From contig JAGVPF010000138.1 in NCBI GenBank assembly GCA_020052325.1, positions 1-7,030 on the forward strand: a stretch of DNA of 7,030 bases, in the 5' to 3' direction. The position numbers were made by a program, and so were the translations under genes. Shown here piece after piece: positions 1 to 5,357 of this stretch (its first letter is position 1; the number at the start of each line of letters is the position of its first letter). The notes beneath the pieces were generated by a model, which made no database searches, was not told the origin of the DNA, and was given only the letters and a program-made list of their open reading frames with translations. The stretch comes from an archaeon (lineage in GTDB: Archaea; Micrarchaeota; Micrarchaeia; Anstonellales; Bilamarchaeaceae).

Positions 1-474
1 GCCTCCTGATGCCGCGGAATACTCGAGGGCATCCCCCGGCCTCCCCTGTGCGGTGTCTGCCCCTATTGCCATGCCATACTCAATCATCTTGGCATCAACC
101 ATCGCAAGCACTATCTGGAGCCCGGCCGTGCCGGCCTTGCAGGCGAACTCCAGGTCCGCGCATGTGAGGTTCGGCGTAGCTCCGATGGCTTCCGCGACTA
201 CCGTGCCGGTCGGCTTGACCGCGTATGGGTGCGATTCGCTGCCCACATACAGGGCGCCGAGCTTCTTGGCGTCGATGCCTCCGCGGGCGATCGCGTTCCT
301 TGCGGCTTCAACGGATATCGTTGCCGTGTCCTCGTCCACACCGCCGACCGCCTTCTCCAATATCCCAAGGCCTTTCTCGATGCGGTCGGGCTCCTCGCCC
401 CAGACGCGTGCAATCTCAGATGTCTTTATCCGATAAACCGGCACATAAGCGCCATAACTGATGATGCCTGCCAT
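1..474 (-). CDS. Hydroxymethylglutaryl-CoA synthase, archaeal type (N-terminal 158 residues, runs off left edge)
   Basis: This enzyme condenses acetyl-CoA with acetoacetyl-CoA to give HMG-CoA, the entry to the mevalonate pathway that supplies archaeal lipid isoprenoids. It is cytosolic. The visible part is the first half of a thiolase-fold enzyme. It opens [12 protein letters not shown], typical of archaeal HMG-CoA synthases. GSESHP at residues 78-83 carries the likely catalytic Glu80, and EFACKAGT at 109-116 carries the likely nucleophile Cys112. GADTAQG with the following GDALEYSA is also characteristic. The family is about 350 residues long, so the C-terminal half with the catalytic His lies left of the window. 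The ATG is preceded by GAGG ten bases upstream and a T/A-rich promoter element. In many archaea the next genes are a thiolase and a DUF35 scaffold protein, and they would be expected just outside the window. Identification rests on motif recall, without an alignment. Confidence 0.93.
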   Translation of the reverse strand, partial: MAGIISYGAYVPVYRIKTSEIARVWGEEPDRIEKGLGILEKAVGGVDEDTATISVEAARNAIARGGIDAKKLGALYVGSESHPYAVKPTGTVVAEAIGATPNLTCADLEFACKAGTAGLQIVLAMVDAKMIEYGMAIGADTAQGRPGDALEYSAASGG

Positions 475-484
475 AACAATCCAG

Positions 485-526
485 CCTCTGACTCGAATGA
501 ATGTATGTCGTTTTTGCTTTAAAAAA
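485..526 (-). promoter_or_regulatory. Putative promoter and ribosome binding site of HMG-CoA synthase
   Basis: Read on the minus strand, TTTTTTAAAG (526-517) resembles an archaeal TATA box. It would place transcription start near 490-495, giving a short leader. GAGG (488-485) sits ten bases before the ATG at 474 and could act as a Shine-Dalgarno site. The T run begins only four bases after the stop codon of the upstream gene, so it might instead, or also, terminate that gene's transcript. Confidence 0.45.
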
Positions 527-530
527 TCTG

Positions 531-1259
531 CTATTTCTTCCTTCTTGAGGGCCTGGTCCCCGCAAACGAGAGTGCGAGCGCCCCGAGAACGACAATCCCG
601 GCGATGGCTATCAGGTAGCCGTAGTTCAACTCCTGGCTTTTCACCACAATCGGGCCGCCTGACTCGGACATCACCTCAAGGAGGTCGAATGAAGCGGTCT
701 GGCCTGAAATTTTGCCAATGACGCTGCCTGCCTTGGCTTCCGATACCCCGGACGGCATGATGACCGTGTATGTGATGTTCGCCTTGAGGCTTTTCAATAT
801 CGCAGCCGCCTCCGCGTTCCCCTCCGTGTCGCTCAGGTCGATGGATTTGGCCGAGCCGCCGGTTCCGGAGTACTCCGTCGCGTTGGCTGCCACAAGAAGC
901 CTCGAAAGGGAATTGCTGAACCTGTCGGTGGGCACCCTGCTGATTGCAACGGTGTATGTGATGGACGGGATTCCGTATTCGTTTGAGAACGCGTAGTATC
1001 CGCCCGAGGCAAAGCTCTCGGTGATGACGATTTTTTTGGCTTCGACATCCACGCTGCAGTTGATGCCTGAGCTTTTTTCGCAGTAGTCCGCCATCTTCGC
1101 AAGGCCTTCGGTTGCGAGCTGGTTCGAGAAGACCGCAATCTCCATGGTCTTCGCCATGCTGGACGCGCCGTTCCTAGAAACCGTCTGGATGTAAGACTGG
1201 TCGATGGCTGCGCTTGCGACTAACGACAACAGCAGTATCGCGAAAATCTCCCTTCTCAT
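531..1259 (-). CDS. Unrecognised exported protein with signal peptide and C-terminal membrane anchor
   Basis: I do not recognise the family. The 242-residue product starts MRREIF followed by a hydrophobic run (about residues 5-18) ending in ASAA, which looks like a Sec signal peptide. A long polar domain follows, rich in Ser, Ala and Thr. It has two cysteines at 60 and 68 that could form a disulfide and two NxT/S sequons (NAT, NIT). Near the C-terminus a hydrophobic stretch (about 213-234) precedes the basic tail RPSRRKK. This pattern fits a type I membrane protein with most of its mass outside the cell. A start seven codons further upstream is possible, but the ATG at 1259 puts the charged n-region right at the N-terminus and lies about 28 bases from a TATA-like element. 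The gene sits 82 bases after the epimerase and 56 bases before HMG-CoA synthase, with its own promoter, so operon membership is doubtful. Confidence 0.8.
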   Translation of the reverse strand: MRREIFAILLLSLVASAAIDQSYIQTVSRNGASSMAKTMEIAVFSNQLATEGLAKMADYCEKSSGINCSVDVEAKKIVITESFASGGYYAFSNEYGIPSITYTVAISRVPTDRFSNSLSRLLVAANATEYSGTGGSAKSIDLSDTEGNAEAAAILKSLKANITYTVIMPSGVSEAKAGSVIGKISGQTASFDLLEVMSESGGPIVVKSQELNYGYLIAIAGIVVLGALALSFAGTRPSRRKK

Positions 1260-1281
1260 GGATAGCAGATAGCAGTGCAAA

Positions 1282-1292
1282 CAATAAAAACC
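1282..1292 (-). promoter_or_regulatory. TATA-like element for the exported protein gene
   Basis: On the minus strand GGTTTTTATTG stands out as AT-rich in a GC-rich gap. Its centre lies about 28 bases before the ATG at 1259, the usual spacing from an archaeal TATA box to the transcription start. No Shine-Dalgarno sequence precedes that ATG, so a leaderless mRNA is likely. This also supports the chosen start. Confidence 0.5.
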
Positions 1293-1341
1293 GCACGCTC
1301 AGGCGGGGTGTATGGCTGCGAATGCCCGAATCCTGGCCCAT

Positions 1342-2274
1342 TCAGCGTTTTTTCTTGTATTCCCGCACCATCTCGCGGATGCCCTTCTCGAGCGGACGGG
1401 GGGAGAACCCAAGCTCGGCCTTCGCCTTCCTGCAGTCGAATGCCCGGTCGTATCCCAGGACCGAGACATGTTCGCGCGTCAGCTTCGGCCGTTTTCCTCC
1501 GAATTGGCAGGCGAATTCAGAAATCGCGGCCGCGAGCATTGCAAAAGGCCTCGGTATCATGCACTTTGGGGGCTCGACCGAAAGCTCGGATGCGGCAATG
1601 GAGAATATCTCCTTCTGCGTCAAAGGCTCGCCCGCAAGGACGTATATCCCGCGTCCCCTGCCAAGCGCTTTGCGGAACGCGTCAACAACGTCGTCAACAT
1701 GCACGAAAGGCACGCGGTTCTTCCCATCCCCGATAATCCTCATCCTCCCCCGCTCCAGCATGGAAAGGACGCGGTTGTAGTCCGCAAACTGCGGTCCGTA
1801 CAATGTGCCTATCCGGAAAATCACATGGTCCGGAAACGATGCCACAATCTGCTCGGCCTCATATTTGCTCCTTGCGTATCCGGAATCCGGTTTTGCAGGT
1901 GTTTCTTCATCAGCCGGTATCCTATCCAGCGCTTTCCCATAAACGGAAATCGAGCCGGCGAACAATATCCTGCAGCCTTTCGGTGCGGCATCGACGACGG
2001 TTCGTGTCAAATCCACATTCGCCTCACGCATCTTCCTTTTGTCCAGCGTGTCCGTGGACCCGGCCGCGTGTATTATGACCGCGGCGTCCGAAAGCGTCTT
2101 TTTCAGATTTTTCGGGGAAAAATCAGATACGACCTCCCCCGCGAGCCCGGACTGCCTGCGCACGACCGGCACGGCGTCGATTTTGGAGATGATGGCCCGC
2201 CCGAGCCTGCCGCTCGCGCCGATGATGTAGACCTTCCCCGTCCCCCCTCTTTTCATGGGCGCGTCATTTGCCAT
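1342..2274 (-). CDS. NAD(P)-dependent epimerase/dehydratase (extended SDR family)
   Basis: A 310-residue cytosolic Rossmann enzyme of the extended short-chain dehydrogenase family, which includes nucleotide-sugar epimerases and dehydratases and 3-beta-HSD or dihydroflavonol-reductase-like proteins. Near the N-terminus VYIIGASGRLG (residues 15-25) is the GxxGxxG dinucleotide loop. VIIHAAG is at 67-72, FAGSISVYG (105-113) carries the likely catalytic Ser108, and GYARSK (132-137) supplies Tyr133 and Lys137. FRIGTLYGP and VPFVHVDDVVDA are further family landmarks, and the C-terminal ELGFSPRPLEKGI is typical. The substrate cannot be told from sequence. The start at 2274 overlaps the ThyX stop by 11 bases and has GGAGG (2291-2287) twelve bases upstream. 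Alternatives are an ATG at 2256 or a TTG at 2307. The overlap suggests translational coupling with thyX. No biochemical link to dTMP synthesis is evident. Confidence 0.9.
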   Translation of the reverse strand: MANDAPMKRGGTGKVYIIGASGRLGRAIISKIDAVPVVRRQSGLAGEVVSDFSPKNLKKTLSDAAVIIHAAGSTDTLDKRKMREANVDLTRTVVDAAPKGCRILFAGSISVYGKALDRIPADEETPAKPDSGYARSKYEAEQIVASFPDHVIFRIGTLYGPQFADYNRVLSMLERGRMRIIGDGKNRVPFVHVDDVVDAFRKALGRGRGIYVLAGEPLTQKEIFSIAASELSVEPPKCMIPRPFAMLAAAISEFACQFGGKRPKLTREHVSVLGYDRAFDCRKAKAELGFSPRPLEKGIREMVREYKKKR

Positions 2275-3907
2275 GCTTTTTTGCGGCCTCCGCGATTTTT
2301 TTATCAAGCTTCCTCTCCGCCTCCAGCCTCTCGAACTGGTAATCCTGCATATCTACGAATTTCATCTGTCCCCCAAGAAGCGGGTGCACGCGCGATATCT
2401 CCCTGTACATTCCCTGCGCCACGCGCCGGTAGTCCATGTGGCCCTGCATCTGGGAGCGCAGCTCGCAGAAATGGAACGCCTCGCGCAGGTTCATCGTCAT
2501 CTGCCAGCGGATGCGGTAGGCGAGCGGCACGACGTATTGCGCCTGCAGCGGGCGCTTTTTCGCAATCGATTCCCATGCGTTTTTCGAAGCAATCATCGCG
2601 TCCCTGAATTCGGGTTCGAATCCGGATTCGACGATTTCCTTCGGAAGAGTGAAGCCGTGCAGGCAACCGAGAGCCTGCCTCTGCTGGGTCAGCACCCGGT
2701 GCCTGTGGATGTCGCGGTAGCATCCGTAGTTGGCGCAGATGTCGAATGTGTATGCGGCCGACTCGTAGGCCCGGCCTGGCTTGTGCCTCCGGTTCGAACG
2801 TTCCCCCGAATAAGCGGAAAGTATCCTCTCGCGCTCGGGCTTTTGCATGCCCTTCGCCCTCCCGCGCAGGCTCGTCATCGAAGCGTTCGTAAATGGATAA
2901 AGCGCCGCGGCGATGATGCGCTCCTCGGCATCCTCGTCATATTCGACAAGGACCACCTCGTCCGCCCCTGCCTCGGCTGCTATGCCCGCTCCAAGGCCGT
3001 CCAGGCGCGTCTTCCTGATGTACTCCTGCGTCTCCCTGCCATGCTGGGTGTCCGGCCGCTTCACGAACGAGGGTATCTCGGTCCGAAGCTCCGCCTGCAT
3101 GGTTTTTGCAAGGTCCCTCATCTCCGCAAGCGGGTCTGCGTAAAGCTTGGTGATAAGGTACTCGTAAGCCCTGCCGTTTCCGAAGAAACCCATGTTCGTT
3201 TTCGTCGAAGCAGGAAGGAGGCCGCGGATGCTGTCGCACGTCTTTGCCCGGATTGTCGCCTCATACGCCCGCTCGCTGAGCGATTCGTCCCTTGGCATCC
3301 TTTCCGAAAAGAATTTCGAGACCTTCGGGATGAGCGAGGCGTATGTGGAAAAGAGCATGCTGCACGTTTCGGAGTATAAAGCGGCGAACTCGGATGCGGC
3401 GAGATCCGGCTCCTCGTAATAGCGCCATTTCCCGTTTTCATCCTTCTGGTCGAAATAAACGTATCTCGTGGATTTCTCAAGGGGCGAAAGCCCGATTCTC
3501 GCATCCTGGACCATCTTCGTCGCGATTATCGAAATATCCTCAAGTGCGATGTGCGCCCCTGCCAGTTCAGCAACGGAATCATCGCCATATCCGAGGAGCA
3601 CCCTGTCATAGAACTGCTCGGCCTTCTCGGTCGCAACGATGTCCCCGGGCCCGCTCCCTGCCGTCGCTGCTGCCCCGCCTGCGTCTGCCCCGCCAGCCGC
3701 GCCTTCCTGCGCTTCGAAACCTATCTCCTTGTTCCTGATGAACTCGTCAAGGAGCGTTCGCCGCAGGCTTTTCGTGCTCCTGCTGTACCTTGAAAACAGC
3801 GCACCCTTCACGACTTCCGGGAGGCTGCGCAGGACGAACACCGGCCTGTCCATGTTGCTGACGAAAGGCGCGAGGAGCCGCCTCTCCTCATCTGTGAATG
3901 TCTCCAT
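2264..3907 (-). CDS. thyX: FAD-dependent thymidylate synthase, long two-domain form
   Basis: ThyX makes dTMP from dUMP using methylene-tetrahydrofolate, FAD and NADPH. At 547 residues this protein is about twice the classic 220-250-residue enzyme and resembles the long forms I recall from Chlamydiae and some other bacteria, with two ThyX-like halves. The N-half has GYGDDSVAELAG (106-117) and RIGLSPLEKSTRY (137-149), keeping the dUMP-loop ExSxRY but with Asp-Ala where the signature Arg-His should be. The C-half has DIHRHRVLTQQRQALG (399-414), keeping Arg402-His403-Arg404 but with Ala412 where RHRx7S expects Ser. It also has NLREAFHFCELRS (473-485), matching the substrate-binding helix. Residues 67-89 are an Ala/Gly-rich insertion. 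The ATG at 3907 is preferred because METFTDEERRLLAPF is how I recall relatives starting. A frame-open TTG at 4033 would run through the promoter AT-tract. The epimerase gene overlaps its 3' end. Confidence 0.9.
   Translation of the reverse strand: METFTDEERRLLAPFVSNMDRPVFVLRSLPEVVKGALFSRYSRSTKSLRRTLLDEFIRNKEIGFEAQEGAAGGADAGGAAATAGSGPGDIVATEKAEQFYDRVLLGYGDDSVAELAGAHIALEDISIIATKMVQDARIGLSPLEKSTRYVYFDQKDENGKWRYYEEPDLAASEFAALYSETCSMLFSTYASLIPKVSKFFSERMPRDESLSERAYEATIRAKTCDSIRGLLPASTKTNMGFFGNGRAYEYLITKLYADPLAEMRDLAKTMQAELRTEIPSFVKRPDTQHGRETQEYIRKTRLDGLGAGIAAEAGADEVVLVEYDEDAEERIIAAALYPFTNASMTSLRGRAKGMQKPERERILSAYSGERSNRRHKPGRAYESAAYTFDICANYGCYRDIHRHRVLTQQRQALGCLHGFTLPKEIVESGFEPEFRDAMIASKNAWESIAKKRPLQAQYVVPLAYRIRWQMTMNLREAFHFCELRSQMQGHMDYRRVAQGMYREISRVHPLLGGQMKFVDMQDYQFERLEAERKLDKKIAEAAKKHGK
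2287..2291 (-). promoter_or_regulatory. Shine-Dalgarno site of the epimerase gene, inside thyX
   Basis: GGAGG on the minus strand lies within the last codons of thyX, twelve bases before the ATG at 2274. The spacing is slightly long, but it is the only good site nearby and favours that start over the ATG at 2256. It implies that ribosomes finishing thyX can re-initiate on the epimerase gene. Confidence 0.45.
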
Positions 3908-4044
3908 GGGGGGAACTCGCAGAAAAGGGTTTTTATCCTGTGCGATGGGGGCGTCCGCAAACGGCGCAATGCACGGGGACACGCGGGCCGTATCAGCCCC
4001 TTCACCCTTATAAATTGTTTTATTTAAAGTCAATAAGTGGTTTC
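3908..4044. promoter_or_regulatory. Divergent promoter region between thyX and the plus-strand gene pair
   Basis: This 137-base gap contains the most AT-rich stretch near it, 4008-4036. The near-palindromic TTATAAATT (4008-4016) can serve as a TATA box in both directions. On the plus strand it would start transcription around 4037-4042, just before the ATG at 4045. On the minus strand it, or TTTAAATAAA (4028-4019), would start around 3985-4000 and give thyX a leader of about 80-90 bases. A second, weaker AT block (3930-3937) lies about 26 bases from the thyX ATG and could support a leaderless transcript. No operator repeats or riboswitch-like pairing were recognised. Confidence 0.55.
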
Positions 4045-4656
4045 ATGAAGCTCGCTCACATGGATGCCCCGCCGCAACGCAAGCCTGCGAGGGCTGCTGC
4101 AGCTGCGCTGTCCGCATTCTTCCTCTGCTCGTGCGCGGCATCGGTGATGCGGCCTGTTCCCGCCAGCCCTGCCCCTCCTTCGGATTCGCAATCATCGACA
4201 AGCTCCGGTGCGGCTGTGGCAGAACCCTCCGAAACAGGGAAGGTTTCGCTGCCCGCAATCTGGGAGCGGGGGCGCTGCGTATTCGAGGATGGCCGGTTCA
4301 TCTCATACTCCGATGTCATTGATTCGAGGAGCCGCTCCCTCCGGGTCGATTCCGATGCCCCGGGCGCGCGAAGCGCCCTTTGCTCTGAAGACTTCACCGT
4401 CCTGATGCTTGCCGACCGCGTGATTATTTCGCTCGGAGGCAACGGGGTCCTGGACGGCGCCCAGATGCTTGGCGTGATAAGCGGGCGATTCATCAGCGCC
4501 AACTCATACGAAATCAGCCTGAAACCCATCATCGAAGAGGACGGGGGCGTATCCTCGCCCAGCCTGTCCGGCCCGGTACTAAGCATCCTGAGTCGCGCCG
4601 GGAGGCGCTGGAGCATAAACCTGCCCGACCCGTATGCAGGCTGGAATGTATATTAG
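4045..4656 (+). CDS. Unrecognised exported protein, possible lipoprotein
   Basis: I do not recognise a family. The 203-residue product has a basic N-region (QRKPAR, 11-16), then a hydrophobic stretch AAAAALSAFF (17-26) ending in LCSC (27-30). This looks like a Sec signal with a lipobox-like cleavage site at Cys30, though Cys at the -2 position is unusual. A Ser/Pro/Ala-rich segment (about 34-66) looks like a flexible linker holding the protein off the membrane. A folded domain of about 135 residues follows, with mixed beta-like segments (FTVLMLADRVIISLGG, 117-132) and cysteines at 78 and 113 that could pair. It ends DPYAGWNVY. The ATG at 4045 is chosen because it directly follows the TATA-like elements; an ATG five codons later is possible. 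It is the first of two plus-strand genes, with 17 bases to the next, and so probably co-transcribed with it. Confidence 0.75.
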   Translation: MKLAHMDAPPQRKPARAAAAALSAFFLCSCAASVMRPVPASPAPPSDSQSSTSSGAAVAEPSETGKVSLPAIWERGRCVFEDGRFISYSDVIDSRSRSLRVDSDAPGARSALCSEDFTVLMLADRVIISLGGNGVLDGAQMLGVISGRFISANSYEISLKPIIEEDGGVSSPSLSGPVLSILSRAGRRWSINLPDPYAGWNVY

Positions 4657-4673
4657 GCTGCTTTGGCTTACGA

Positions 4674-5333
4674 TTGCAGGTGATACTGTTGACCGGTGGA
4701 AGGCAAAGGCAACCAGAAGAGCAAAGAAGGCCGGCGGAAATCACAATCCCGAGATTGAGCGAGGAGGAAACCCGCAGGCGCGCGGGCGCGGCATTTGACG
4801 CGTCGGTCGCATCGGTCATGAGGCAGTACTTTTCACAACCGCCGCCGGCAGCCGAAGTCACGGCCATCCGGAACGAGGCCAATGCCCGGATGCGGAGGGG
4901 CGAGGATGTGGACATGGGCGTGGTTCTTGACGCCTTCGTGGATCAGAACCCGAATTCGGTCATCGCGAGATATCTCAGGGCAACCGGCGGAGCGACCGAC
5001 TGGATGACGCTTCCTGGGAACCGGGTCGGGTTCAACCCGTCCGCATTCCAGGCAAACATACGCGGAGCCCTCGGCGCCGGAAGGCAGCCCTTCGTTGACA
5101 CCATCGCCCGCCTAAGCGACCCGCGGAACCGCTCCGCTCCCGTAGACATGAGCAGCGTGGTCGCCCTCATGCCGGGAGCCGTGCCCGAGCTCGCCAGCCA
5201 GCTGCATGCCCAATGCGACTGGGGGAGGAATTCGCTTCCGGTCACCATCGCATACGATACGTCCGGCCAGCGCCTGATGCTGACGACAAAACTGCCGGTT
5301 CCGCCCCAGGAAGTAAGTTTCGGCAAAGGCTGA
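4674..5333 (+). CDS. Unrecognised soluble protein, second gene of the plus-strand pair
   Basis: No family recognised. The 219-residue product has no convincing signal peptide or membrane segment. The N-terminal third is highly charged and probably helical (EEQRRP, SEEETRRRAG, then AIRNEANARMRRGEDVD at 64-80). The middle has DAFVDQNPNSVIARYLRATGG (86-106, partly quoted from family-free reading) and a Gly/Asn/Pro-rich turn region. The C-terminus has a short beta-like section (SLPVTIAYDTSGQRLMLTT, 187-205). One cysteine is visible, at 181. The start is uncertain: TTG at 4674, GTG at 4680 or TTG at 4689 are the choices, none with a good Shine-Dalgarno site, and the first in-frame ATG is 47 codons in. 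The frame stays open upstream through the end of the preceding gene but without a start codon. Codon choice is GC-rich like its neighbours, supporting real coding. It ends 24 bases from the convergent reductase gene. Confidence 0.68.
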   Translation: MQVILLTGGRQRQPEEQRRPAEITIPRLSEEETRRRAGAAFDASVASVMRQYFSQPPPAAEVTAIRNEANARMRRGEDVDMGVVLDAFVDQNPNSVIARYLRATGGATDWMTLPGNRVGFNPSAFQANIRGALGAGRQPFVDTIARLSDPRNRSAPVDMSSVVALMPGAVPELASQLHAQCDWGRNSLPVTIAYDTSGQRLMLTTKLPVPPQEVSFGKG

Positions 5334-5357
5334 AAATTGGAATGCATCGGGGATTGG

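Noticed and set aside
53..522. Several plus-strand frames near the left edge
   Set aside because: They are antisense to HMG-CoA synthase, whose catalytic Glu and Cys motifs are intact on the minus strand.
1312..2607. A 431-codon open frame on the plus strand
   Set aside because: It lies antisense to the epimerase and the end of thyX, both with clear family motifs. Its product is a Pro/Arg/Ser-rich string with no domain. Long antisense frames are expected opposite GC-rich codons.
2255..3379. A 374-codon open frame on the plus strand opposite thyX
   Set aside because: The opposite strand has the ThyX motifs. The plus-strand product is His/Arg/Leu-rich with no recognisable fold, promoter or ribosome site.
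3908..4033. Extending ThyX by 42 residues to a TTG at 4033
   Set aside because: The extra codons run through the TATA-like promoter tract, and the added residues show no ThyX similarity. The ATG at 3907 gives the usual family N-terminus.
4056..4616. A 186-codon minus-strand frame opposite the first orphan gene
   Set aside because: The plus-strand frame has a signal-peptide layout and a promoter directly upstream. The minus-strand product is Ser/Arg/Pro-rich and lacks a start context.
5334..5357. A hairpin terminator between the two convergent genes
   Set aside because: The 24-base gap has only a short ATGCAT palindrome and a four-base A/T run. No stem-loop or real T tract was found.
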